From: Sphingomonadales bacterium
GTDB taxonomy: Bacteria > Pseudomonadota > Alphaproteobacteria > SMXS01
NCBI GenBank assembly: GCA_022844405.1
Contig: JALHLV010000009.1
Coordinates: 5,001 to 69,000, forward strand
Length of the DNA stretch: 64,000 bases
Reading direction: 5' to 3'
Position numbers and translations under genes: made by a program. The notes below the pieces were generated by a model. The model saw only the letters and a list, made by a program, of their open reading frames with translations. It was not told the origin of the DNA and did no database searches. Below, one piece after another: positions 1-8,962 of the stretch (within the stretch, counting starts at the first letter, position 1; each line of letters begins with the position of its first letter).

Positions 1-37
1 GCGTGCGCGTGAGGGAGAAACACCCGGGAAAGCCCCG

Positions 38-469
38 TCAGTTGGCGGCGATGTATTCCTTGAGGGCGCTGGCCTCCAGTTCGGCCTCGGCGATACGGGC
101 CTTCACCGCGTCGCCGATGCTGACGATACCCAGCAGCGCACCGTTCTCGATCACCGGAATGTGCCGGATGCGCCGGCGGGTCATCATCTCCATCACCTCG
201 TTGACGGTATGGCCGCGGGTGCAACTGTGGATGACCATGGTCATCACCTCGCTGACCGGCTGCTCGAGCACGCGCGGACCGATCTCCGCGATGCCGCGGA
301 CCAGATCACGTTCGGAGAAGATACCCAGGGCGCCGTTGTCCGATCCCATGATGACCACCGCGCCGATGCGGCGCTTGTGAATCACATCCACCGCCTCGGC
401 GACCGTGACGGTGGGAGCAAGGGTGATGACATCGCGCCCCTTGCCCTGGAGTACAGCTTCAACTTTCAT
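38..469 (-). CDS. CBS-domain protein (two CBS motifs)
   Basis: A 143-residue cytosolic protein made almost entirely of a CBS pair, at about residues 6-65 and 72-130. The second motif shows the typical RRIRHIPVIENGALLGIVS strand-helix pattern. CBS pairs bind adenosine nucleotides such as AMP, ATP or SAM and usually regulate a partner. No catalytic domain is attached, so this is a stand-alone sensor. The start at 469 gives MKVEAVLQGKG, the usual opening for small proteins of this family. It stands alone on the minus strand, 168 bp from the rightward gene that begins at 638. The partner and ligand cannot be read from the sequence. Confidence 0.9.
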   Translation of the reverse strand: MKVEAVLQGKGRDVITLAPTVTVAEAVDVIHKRRIGAVVIMGSDNGALGIFSERDLVRGIAEIGPRVLEQPVSEVMTMVIHSCTRGHTVNEVMEMMTRRRIRHIPVIENGALLGIVSIGDAVKARIAEAELEASALKEYIAAN

Positions 470-637
470 CGCCGCATTCCCCGTTCGCTGGAAGGGACAT
501 TAGTGTGAACTCGATTATCGCCAAGCGCAAGGCACCGGCTCGATGGTGCCGGTCAGGCGCCGGACCGGCAAAACGCCCCTATCGCGCCCGCCTCCAGTGG
601 CTAGAATAGCGCCTCTGACCAAGGGGAGAGCCACCGC

Positions 638-1453
638 ATGGAGCCAGCCGGCACCGTTCCGCCGCCCACCACGTCGCCGCCGTCCCTATCGCTGGCGGCG
701 CGCATGGCCGGCTGGTTCGCGGTGGGCGCGCTGTTCTTGCTGCTGGGCGCGCCGTTCTCGTACCGGATCGGCCTGCTCGGCGAGCTGATCTCGATCGCGC
801 TGTTCATTGTCGGCGCGACGCTGGCGCTTTGCGCGTTCGCCGCCGGGCTGGTGGGCATCGTCCGCGCGCTGACTCCCTCGGCCAAGGTCAAGGGCGGCCT
901 GAACTCGGTGTTCAGCGCGCTGATTGGCGGCGCGGCACTGGTGGCCATCCTGCACTTTATGGTGTTGCCCGGCTGGGACGCGCCGCGAATCCACGATGTC
1001 ACCACCTCGCCCATGGATCCGCCGGAGTTCGACGTGACGCGTGTCGCGCACTATGCCGGGCGCGACTACAGCACCTACCGCGACTATGACGCGATGATGA
1101 AGGGCAAGGTTTCGTCGGCCTATCCGGAGCTTCGCACCCTGGTCTTCGACAAATCGCTGCGCCAGGTGTTCGTGGCGGCCGAAGCCGCGGCCAAGGACCT
1201 GAACTGGACGGTGTTCGCCGCCGATCCGGCCCGCGGACGCATCGAGGCCGGCGACTGGGCGACCATCTTCGGCTTCGTCGACGACATCGTCATCCGCGTG
1301 CGGCTCAATGCAGCGGGATACACCGTGCTGGACATCCGGTCGGCATCGCGCACCGGCACCGCCGACCTGGGCCGCAACGCGAGGCGCATCCAGCGCTTCA
1401 CCGAGGCCCTGAAGAACCAACTGCCGCAGTATTCTTCGACCAGGACCCCATAG
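638..1453 (+). CDS. DUF1499 membrane protein
   Basis: A 271-residue protein with three hydrophobic segments at about residues 21-40, 45-75 and 88-110. They are followed by a soluble DUF1499 domain at about 125-262, recognised by IHDVTTSPMDPPEF and the closing DIRSASRTGTADLGRNARRI. The function of DUF1499 is unknown; in bacteria it often sits on membrane-anchored proteins. The ATG at 638 follows AGGGGAGAG at a good distance. It ends 12 bp before the alcohol dehydrogenase and may be co-transcribed, though no shared function is evident. Confidence 0.85.
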   Translation: MEPAGTVPPPTTSPPSLSLAARMAGWFAVGALFLLLGAPFSYRIGLLGELISIALFIVGATLALCAFAAGLVGIVRALTPSAKVKGGLNSVFSALIGGAALVAILHFMVLPGWDAPRIHDVTTSPMDPPEFDVTRVAHYAGRDYSTYRDYDAMMKGKVSSAYPELRTLVFDKSLRQVFVAAEAAAKDLNWTVFAADPARGRIEAGDWATIFGFVDDIVIRVRLNAAGYTVLDIRSASRTGTADLGRNARRIQRFTEALKNQLPQYSSTRTP

Positions 1454-1465
1454 GGAGAGGCACCG

Positions 1466-2581
<1,116 letters not shown>

Positions 2582-2591
2582 GGAGTACAAC

Positions 2592-3518
2592 ATGAAGATC
2601 GCCATCATGGGCTCGGGCGGCGTCGGCGGCTATTTCGGCGCCAAGATGGCGCTGGCCGGCAACGACGTCACCTTCATCGCCCGCGGCGCGCATCTCGACG
2701 CCATCCGCAAGAACGGCCTGCTGGTGAAGACCGACACCAGCGAGCTGAAGATCGACCCGGCCAAGGCGACCGACGACCCGGCCACCATCGGCCCGGTCGA
2801 CGTGGTGCTGTTCACCACCAAGCTCTACGACACCACCGAGGCGGCCGCGCAGCTCGCGCCGGTGATGGGACCAGGCGCCTATGTCGTCACCGTCCAGAAC
2901 GGCGTCAGCGGCGCCGACCTGATCGGCGCGGTGCTGGGCCGGGACAGGGTGCTGGCCGGCTCGACCTACATCATCTCGCATCTGGAAGGTCCCGGCGTGA
3001 TCCGCCACATGGGCACGTTCCAGCGGATCGTGTTCGGCGAAATGGACGGGTCCATGAGCGCCCGCGGCAAGGCGTTCGAGCAGCTCTGCAAGGAGTCGGA
3101 CATCGACGTGGAGTTCAGCGACAAGGTGCTGACCACCATGTGGGAGAAGTTCATCCCGCTCACCGTGATGAGCGGCATGACCTCGCTGATGCGGCTGCCG
3201 ATCGGCCCGATCCTGGCCGACCCGGACCTGTCGGCCATGGTCGATGCCGCCGTCGAGGAAGCGGTCAGCGTGGGCCGCGCCAAGGGCGTCGAGCTGCACG
3301 AGAATGCCGCGTCACGGGTGCAGAAGGGCGTTCGGATGGCGCCTTATGAGACCAAGGCCTCGATGCTGATCGACCTGGAGCGCGGCAAGAAGATGGAGCT
3401 GCCCTGGCTGAGCGCCAGCGTCGCCAAATGGGGCGAGGAACTGGGCATCCCGACGCCGACCCACAAGTTCATCGCCACCGCGCTGAAGCCCTACGCTTCG
3501 GGCGCGCCCAAGGCATGA
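2592..3518 (+). CDS. Ketopantoate reductase family protein (2-dehydropantoate 2-reductase-like)
   Basis: A 308-residue NAD(P)-dependent reductase with the N-terminal Rossmann motif MGSGGVGGYFGAKMALAG and an all-helical C-terminal half of ApbA/PanE type. True PanE makes pantoate for coenzyme A, but many alphaproteobacteria carry several paralogues acting on other 2-oxoacids. Here the gene is enclosed in an apparent catabolic operon, so biosynthetic PanE is less likely. GAGGAG at 2581-2586 gives the ATG at 2592. Its stop overlaps the next start (ATGA at 3515-3518), indicating translational coupling to the VOC protein. Confidence 0.85.
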   Translation: MKIAIMGSGGVGGYFGAKMALAGNDVTFIARGAHLDAIRKNGLLVKTDTSELKIDPAKATDDPATIGPVDVVLFTTKLYDTTEAAAQLAPVMGPGAYVVTVQNGVSGADLIGAVLGRDRVLAGSTYIISHLEGPGVIRHMGTFQRIVFGEMDGSMSARGKAFEQLCKESDIDVEFSDKVLTTMWEKFIPLTVMSGMTSLMRLPIGPILADPDLSAMVDAAVEEAVSVGRAKGVELHENAASRVQKGVRMAPYETKASMLIDLERGKKMELPWLSASVAKWGEELGIPTPTHKFIATALKPYASGAPKA

Positions 3519-4282
3519 TCATGGCCGGCAACGGCTACAAGCTGCGGCAGCTTGCCCTGGTGGCGCGCGAGCTGGCGCCCGTGGAGGAGGACCTGCTCGC
3601 CATTTTCGGTCTTGAGGTCGCCTACCGCGATCCGGTCGTCGGCACCTGGGGGCTTGAGAACATCGTCGTGCCGGTCGGCAACCAGTTCCTCGAAGTCGTC
3701 GCGCCCACGCAGCCCGGCACCACCGCCGGACGCTACCTGGACCGGCGCGGCGGCGACGGCGGCTACATGGTGATCCTGCAGACCGAGGACCCGCGCGGCC
3801 GTGACGCCCGCGTAAAGCAGCTCGGCATCCGCACGGTGCACCAGAGCCTGCACGGCGACTATGACGGCCTGCAGATGCATCCGCGCGACACCGGCGGCTC
3901 GTTCCTCGAGGTCGACTGGGCGCCAGGCTTCGACCAGCCTGACGGCTCGTGGCGCCCGGCCGGCGACCACTGGCGCCCTGCCCGCCGCACGGAAATCGTG
4001 ACCGGCCTGCTCGCCGCCGAGATCCAGACGCCGGATGCCGGCGCACTGATGGCGCGCTGGTCGGCCATCCTCGACAGGCCGAGCAAGGGCAACGCCATTC
4101 CGCTGGACCTGGGCACGATTCGCTTCGTGGCGGCCGAGGACGGACGCGGCGAAGGGCTTGCCGGCATCGACATCGCCGTCGCCGACTGGGCGCATGTGCT
4201 GCGCGAGGCCGAACGGCGCGGCCGGGTCGCGGGCGAGAACCTGCTGCTGATCGGCGGCACCCGTTTCAATCTGATCGCATGA
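3515..4282 (+). CDS. VOC-family (glyoxalase-like) protein
   Basis: A 255-residue protein with two glyoxalase/VOC-like halves. The first runs from RQLALVARELAPVEEDLLA to the acidic FLEVVAPTQPG strand; the second includes the conserved GGSFLEVDW metal-ligand strand. Members bind a divalent metal and include lyases, dioxygenases and isomerases, and this branch has no defined substrate. The start is the ATG at 3515, overlapping the upstream stop; a second in-frame ATG at 3521 is possible. It in turn overlaps a possible start of the next gene (ATGA at 4279-4282), so all three genes appear translated in series. Confidence 0.8.
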   Translation: MIMAGNGYKLRQLALVARELAPVEEDLLAIFGLEVAYRDPVVGTWGLENIVVPVGNQFLEVVAPTQPGTTAGRYLDRRGGDGGYMVILQTEDPRGRDARVKQLGIRTVHQSLHGDYDGLQMHPRDTGGSFLEVDWAPGFDQPDGSWRPAGDHWRPARRTEIVTGLLAAEIQTPDAGALMARWSAILDRPSKGNAIPLDLGTIRFVAAEDGRGEGLAGIDIAVADWAHVLREAERRGRVAGENLLLIGGTRFNLIA

Positions 4283-4299
4283 GCAAAAGGACACGAGGG

Positions 4300-5139
4300 A
4301 TGTATCAGGAGATTCTGTATTCGGTGACCGGCTCGGTCGCCGAGATCCGCTTCAACCGGCCCGACCGGCTGAACGCGCTGACCCGCCGCATGCTGACCGA
4401 GATGAAGCACGCCGTCGCCCAGGCCGAGAGGGACGACGCGGTCATCGGCATCGTCATCACCGGCGAAGGCCGCGGCTTCTGCGCCGGCATGGACATGCAG
4501 GCGCTGTCGGCGCTGGGCGCGGCGGGCGGCACCGGCAGCCGGGTCGATGAGGACTACGGCCTCGACGCCCAGCCGGGCGACCCGGAGATGGGCGAGGAGT
4601 TCCTGAAGGGTCACTCCTACCTGATGGCGGTGCGCAAGCCGATCATCGCCGCGGTCAACGGCCCCTGCGCCGGGCTGGGCTTCGTGCTCGCCATGCTGTG
4701 CGACATCCGCTTCATGGGCCAAGAGGCGGTGCTGACCGCCTCGTTCTCCCAGCGCGGGCTCGTCGCCGAGTACGGCGTGAGCTGGATCCTGCCGCGGCTG
4801 ATCGGCGTGTCGAAGACCCTCGACCTGCTGTGGACGTCGCGCAAGATCAAGGCCGATGAGGCCAAGGAAATGGGCCTGGTCGACAAGATCTTCCCCGCCG
4901 CTGACGTGGCGGCGCAGGCGCGCGCCTATATCGAGGACCTGGCGGCCAAGGCCGCGCCCTATTCGCTGATGATGATGAAGCGCCAGGTCTACCGTCACCT
5001 CGCGATGCCGCTGGGCGAGGCGGTTGCCGAGACGACGCAATGGATCGCCGAGAGCACCGCGCGGGACGATTTCAAGGAAGGCGTGAAGGCCTATCTGGAG
5101 CAGCGCCCGCCCCGCTTCAGCCGCGTCAAGGTGGACTGA
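4300..5139 (+). CDS. Enoyl-CoA hydratase/isomerase family protein
   Basis: A 279-residue crotonase-fold enzyme. The oxyanion-hole strand GRGFCAGMDM, the second oxyanion segment NGPCAGLGFVLAMLCDIRF and the catalytic-glutamate region RGLVAEYGVSWILPRLIG are all present, so the enzyme should be active. It would hydrate or isomerise an acyl-CoA intermediate. Two starts are possible: ATG 4279, overlapping the upstream stop, or ATG 4300 with AAAAGG nine bases upstream. I chose 4300 because the homologous core begins at MYQEILYSV. It is the last gene of the run that starts with the alcohol dehydrogenase at 1466. Confidence 0.88.
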   Translation: MYQEILYSVTGSVAEIRFNRPDRLNALTRRMLTEMKHAVAQAERDDAVIGIVITGEGRGFCAGMDMQALSALGAAGGTGSRVDEDYGLDAQPGDPEMGEEFLKGHSYLMAVRKPIIAAVNGPCAGLGFVLAMLCDIRFMGQEAVLTASFSQRGLVAEYGVSWILPRLIGVSKTLDLLWTSRKIKADEAKEMGLVDKIFPAADVAAQARAYIEDLAAKAAPYSLMMMKRQVYRHLAMPLGEAVAETTQWIAESTARDDFKEGVKAYLEQRPPRFSRVKVD

Positions 5140-5350
5140 AGCGGTCTTTTGGCGCGACGGCGGGCGGTCCGCGTTTGGGCGACCCGCCTAATGCTTGATC
5201 TTTCTGGCCAATCATGCGTCACAATGAGGACGGGACAGCGCCTCGAAAGCGCCCGTTTTGCTGGACTTTTTCCGCTGGCACGGAGCTTGCTTCAACGGGT
5301 CAGGGACGCCGGACCACAGGGGCCGATCAAGAGGTGACCGACAAAATCGC

Positions 5351-6769
5351 ATGACCAAACCGCCTGCCTTCGATGAAATGACCCTGCCGGACGGGTCGGT
5401 GCGATCGGTCTACGACCACGTCGACAAGTGGCTCCGCGGTGCGGCGGCCGACAGGCTGGACCTGAAACGGCGCGAGGCCGACACCATCTTCCGGCGCCTC
5501 GGCATCACCTTCTCGGTCTATACCGAGGGCGGCGACCCGGAACGCCTGATCCCCTTCGACATCATCCCGCGGGTGTTCGGCGCCGAGGAATGGGCCCGGC
5601 TGTCGCAGGGCGCCATCCAGCGCGTCAAGGGCATCAACGCCTTCATCCGCGACATCTATCACGACCAGGAGATCCTGCGCGCCGGCGTGGTGCCGTCGGA
5701 ACAGGTGCTGAAGAACGACCAGTTCCGGCCGGAGATGCGCGGCATCGACGTGCCGCGCGACATCTATGCCCACATCGTCGGCATCGACATGGTGCGCACC
5801 GGCGAGAACGAGTTCTACGTGCTCGAGGACAACGCCCGCACGCCGTCCGGCGTGGCCTACATGCTGGAAAACCGCGAAGTGATGATGCGGCTGTTCCCCG
5901 AGCTGTTCGCCGCCCAGCGCATCGCTCCGGTCGACACCTACCCGACCGAGCTGCTGCGCACCCTGTCGAGCGTGGCGCCGCCGGGCGCATCCAACCCGAC
6001 CATCGCGGTGCTGACTCCGGGCATCTTCAACAGCGCCTATTTCGAACATGCCTTCCTGGCCGAGGGTATGGGCGTCGAGCTGGTCGAGGGCCAGGACCTG
6101 TTCGTCGACGACAGGACGGTGTACATGCGCACGCCCGCCGGACCCAAGCGGGTCGACGTGCTGTACCGCCGCATCGACGACAGCTTTCTCGATCCGCAGG
6201 CGTTCCGGCCGGATTCGGTGCTCGGCGTGCCCGGGCTGATGAGCGCCTACCGTGCCGGCAACATCAACGTCGCCAACGCCGTCGGCACCGGCGTCTCGGA
6301 CGACAAGTCGATCTACACCTACATGCCCGAGATCATCCGCTTCTACCTGGGCGAGGAGCCGATCCTCAACAATGTGCCGACCTGGTCCTGCCGCAACGAC
6401 GACGACTGCAAATACGTGCTCGACCACCTGGACGAGCTGGTGGTGAAGGAAGTCCACGGCTCCGGCGGCTACGGCATGCTGATCGGCCCGACCGCCACAA
6501 AGGAGCAGCGCGACGAGTTCGCCAAGCGGATCAAGGCGACGCCGCATGTCTACATCGCCCAGCCGACGCTGGCGCTGAGCACCTGCCCCACCTTCGTCGA
6601 GAGCGGCGTGGCGCCGCGCCACGTGGACCTGCGGCCGTTCGTGCTGTCTGGCGACCAGGTGCGCATGGTGCCCGGCGGCCTGACCCGCGTGGCGCTGCCC
6701 GAAGGCTCGCTGGTGGTCAATTCCAGCCAGGGTGGCGGAACCAAGGACACCTGGGTGCTGGAGGGTTGA
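5351..6769 (+). CDS. Circularly permuted ATP-grasp family protein (Anbu-linked)
   Basis: A 472-residue protein of the circularly permuted type 2 ATP-grasp family. Hallmarks are FYVLEDNARTPSGVAYMLEN near residue 160, VVKEVHGSGGYGMLIGP (lysine and glycine-rich ATP loop) and RHVDLRPFVLSG. The C-terminal GGLTRVALPEGSLVVNSSQ follows. Such proteins are predicted amide-bond-forming ligases, repeatedly found beside alpha-E proteins, transglutaminase-like proteins and the Anbu peptidase. Here an alpha-E gene follows 2 bp downstream and Anbu closes the set. The ATG at 5351 gives MTKPPAFDEM; an upstream in-frame extension lacks family similarity. The 211 bp before it hold no gene. Confidence 0.92.
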   Translation: MTKPPAFDEMTLPDGSVRSVYDHVDKWLRGAAADRLDLKRREADTIFRRLGITFSVYTEGGDPERLIPFDIIPRVFGAEEWARLSQGAIQRVKGINAFIRDIYHDQEILRAGVVPSEQVLKNDQFRPEMRGIDVPRDIYAHIVGIDMVRTGENEFYVLEDNARTPSGVAYMLENREVMMRLFPELFAAQRIAPVDTYPTELLRTLSSVAPPGASNPTIAVLTPGIFNSAYFEHAFLAEGMGVELVEGQDLFVDDRTVYMRTPAGPKRVDVLYRRIDDSFLDPQAFRPDSVLGVPGLMSAYRAGNINVANAVGTGVSDDKSIYTYMPEIIRFYLGEEPILNNVPTWSCRNDDDCKYVLDHLDELVVKEVHGSGGYGMLIGPTATKEQRDEFAKRIKATPHVYIAQPTLALSTCPTFVESGVAPRHVDLRPFVLSGDQVRMVPGGLTRVALPEGSLVVNSSQGGGTKDTWVLEG

Positions 6770-6771
6770 CC

Positions 6772-7809
6772 ATGCTGAGCCGCACCGCCGACAACCTTTA
6801 CTGGATGGGCCGCTACATCGAGCGGTCCGAGAACAACGCCCGCATCCTGGACGTGGCCCACCGCATGTCGCTGCTGCCGTCGCTGAGCGGCGAGCACCGC
6901 ACGGAATGGCAGTCGGCGATCACCATCTCGGGCGGCGAGGCGCATTTCGCCGAGCATTACGGCACGCCCAACGAGACCAACGCGGTCTATTACATGGCGC
7001 TCGACCGCGACAATTCGTCGAGCATCTATTCCTGCCTGCGGGCGGCGCGCGAGAACTGCCGCGCCATCCGTCACGCTGTGCCGACCGAGGTTTGGGAAGC
7101 GGTCAACACCACCTGGTTCGAGATTCGCGACATGACCCAGAACCGGCTGCTGAGCCGCGGCGCCCAGCAGTTCTACGACTGGGTCAAGGAACGCTCCAGC
7201 CTGTTCCGCGGCGTGACCGTCGGCACCATGCTGCAGGACGATTCGTTCCATTTCTCGCGGCTGGGCACCTTCCTCGAGCGCGGCGACAACACCGCCCGCA
7301 TCCTCGACGTGAAGTTCCACATCCTGCTGCCCATGGGCGAGCAGGTCGGCGGCGCGCTGGATTACTACCAGTGGACCGCCCTGCTCCGCTCGGTGTCGGC
7401 GCTGCGCAACTACCGCCGGGTGTTCGGCTCGGAGGTGGTGCCGTCGCGGGTCGCCCAGCTGCTGATCCTGATGGAAGCCATGCCCCGCTCGCTCCATCAC
7501 TGCCAGGCCGAGATCGTCACCCACCTGGACGCGCTGGGCGTGGCCTATGGCAAGCGGCACGAATGCCACCGCATGGCGGGCGAGGCCCACGCCAGGCTGC
7601 GCTTCGGCAAGATCGAGCACATCTTCGACGTGGGCCTGCACGAGTACCTGACCGACTATGTCGAGCGGAACGCCAATCTGGGCGTCCAGATCGCCCGGGA
7701 CTTCCTGCTGACCCGCGAACCGGTGGCCGCCGCGACGCCCGCCCAGGGCCAGACGCCGGGCATGCAGACCCAGACCATGGGCGGGATGACCCAGACCCAG
7801 TCCGGATAG
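6772..7809 (+). CDS. Alpha-E domain protein
   Basis: A 345-residue all-helical protein of the alpha-E family, opening with MLSRTADNLYWMGRYIERSE and repeating the pattern at RLGTFLERGDNTARILDVK. These proteins are constant partners of circularly permuted ATP-grasp enzymes; the biochemical role is unknown, but they are thought to act in the same peptide ligation or modification process. The last 30 or so residues are a low-complexity tail rich in Gln, Thr and Met (TPAQGQTPGMQTQTMGGMTQ). The gene starts 2 bp after the ATP-grasp stop, so they are co-translated. Confidence 0.92.
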   Translation: MLSRTADNLYWMGRYIERSENNARILDVAHRMSLLPSLSGEHRTEWQSAITISGGEAHFAEHYGTPNETNAVYYMALDRDNSSSIYSCLRAARENCRAIRHAVPTEVWEAVNTTWFEIRDMTQNRLLSRGAQQFYDWVKERSSLFRGVTVGTMLQDDSFHFSRLGTFLERGDNTARILDVKFHILLPMGEQVGGALDYYQWTALLRSVSALRNYRRVFGSEVVPSRVAQLLILMEAMPRSLHHCQAEIVTHLDALGVAYGKRHECHRMAGEAHARLRFGKIEHIFDVGLHEYLTDYVERNANLGVQIARDFLLTREPVAAATPAQGQTPGMQTQTMGGMTQTQSG

Positions 7810-7888
7810 TCGCGGCGTCCCACGGATTGCGCGCTGCAGCATGGCGCGGCATAGTCTGTGCTCACCACCGCGCCGAGGAGTAATCCCT

Positions 7889-8641
7889 TTGACCTATTGC
7901 GTCGGCATGCTGCTCTCGACGGGCATGGTGATGGTGTCGGATTCGCGCACCAATGCCGGCATGGACCACATCTCGACCTTCCGGAAGATGCATGTCTGGG
8001 AGAAGGCCGGCGAGCGGGTGATCATGCTGATGACCGCCGGCAACCTGTCGATCAGCCAGACCGTGGTGAACCTGCTGAAGGAAGGCATCGCCGATTCGGA
8101 CGGCACCAGCGAGACGCTGCTGAGCGTGCCGTCCATGTTCCGCGCCGCCCAGCTCGTCGGCGCGGCGGTGCGCCAGGTGCACACCATGTATGGCGAGGCG
8201 CTGGAGGCGGAGGCGCGCACCTTCAACGTCTCGCTGATCCTGGGCGGCCAGATCGCCGGGCGCGGCCTGCGGCTGTTCCAGATCTATTCGGCGGGCAACT
8301 TCATCGAGGCGACCGTCGAGACGCCCTATTTCCAGATCGGCGAGACCAAGTACGGCAAGCCGATCCTCGACCGGGTGCTGAACTACGATACGCCGCTGAC
8401 CGGCGCCATGAAGATCGGGCTGATTTCCATGGATTCGACGCTGCGGTCGAACACCTCGGTCGGCCTGCCGCTCAACCTGGCGGTCTATGAGCGCGACAGG
8501 ATCGCGCTGACCATCAACCGCACGATCCGCGAGGACGACCCCTACTTCAACACCATCCGGCACATGTGGTCGAACGCGCTGCACAACGCCTATGTTGACC
8601 TGCCCGAGCCGGACTGGCGCCAGACGACGCTTCAGGTCTGA
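7889..8641 (+). CDS. Anbu / proteasome-type peptidase
   Basis: A 250-residue Ntn-hydrolase of the Anbu (ancestral beta-subunit) type. The start is a TTG at 7889, preceded by GAGGAG with 8-base spacing. It yields MTYCVGMLLSTGMVMVSDSR, which matches the family N-terminus. After Met removal the nucleophile is Thr1, with Asp17 (SDSRTNAG) and a lysine at about position 32 (TFRKM) completing the usual triad. An ATG at 7841 would add 16 unrelated residues and bury the threonine. Anbu forms open helical assemblies; its substrate is unknown. It ends the ATP-grasp/alpha-E operon, 79 bp after the alpha-E gene, and no transglutaminase gene lies between. Confidence 0.9.
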   Translation: MTYCVGMLLSTGMVMVSDSRTNAGMDHISTFRKMHVWEKAGERVIMLMTAGNLSISQTVVNLLKEGIADSDGTSETLLSVPSMFRAAQLVGAAVRQVHTMYGEALEAEARTFNVSLILGGQIAGRGLRLFQIYSAGNFIEATVETPYFQIGETKYGKPILDRVLNYDTPLTGAMKIGLISMDSTLRSNTSVGLPLNLAVYERDRIALTINRTIREDDPYFNTIRHMWSNALHNAYVDLPEPDWRQTTLQV

Positions 8642-8750
8642 GCCGGCAGTGCCTTTCCGGTTCATCCCGGAGCGGCGCGGCGAACCATGGAAAAAGGGTT
8701 CTTCACGGATCAACCAAAAATCAGGGTTGGATGCAGATCCCCCTGTATCC

Positions 8751-8820
8751 GTGTCCCTGAGCCTGTCGAAGGGCCTTGCTCGGGCGCTCGTGCAAGGCCC
8801 TTCGACAGGCTCAGGGACAC
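8751..8820. repeat. Perfect inverted repeat, 29-bp arms
   Basis: The arms 8751-8779 and 8792-8820 are exact reverse complements separated by 12 bases. The core is the well-known dispersed CCTTCGACAGGCTCAGG element found between genes in many alphaproteobacteria. It lies in the 321-bp gap between the Anbu gene and the giant repeat protein, both of which transcribe towards it. It would form a long stable hairpin in RNA from either strand. No T-run follows, so it is a dispersed palindromic element rather than a classical terminator. Confidence 0.9.
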
Positions 8821-8911
8821 GGTGAATTTTATGACCTGCACCATGAAAGCTGGCAAACAACCAAGCCGATCATCAGATCACCCCTGCTAATCCGCGATGA
8901 ACCAAAGAAAA

Positions 8912-8939
8912 AGGGCCGGAACCCTGGGGTTCCGGCCCT
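8912..8939 (-). terminator. Rho-independent terminator of the giant repeat-protein gene
   Basis: A 13-bp GC-rich stem (AGGGCCGGAACCC with its exact complement) and a minimal loop. On the minus strand it is followed by TTTTTCTTT. It begins 24 bp past the stop of the leftward gene that ends at 8963 and has the layout of a strong intrinsic terminator for it. Confidence 0.88.
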
Positions 8940-8962
8940 GACTTTTGGCTCGCGGAAAGCGC

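Noticed and set aside
5140-5350. Possible small gene or RNA between the hydratase and the ATP-grasp gene
   Set aside because: Short frames here lack a start with a ribosome-binding site, and no stable structured RNA or conserved motif is apparent; it is probably just promoter DNA.
8592-8825. Short plus-strand frames through the 8.7-kb palindrome
   Set aside because: They are formed by the inverted repeat itself and lack starts with ribosome-binding sites.
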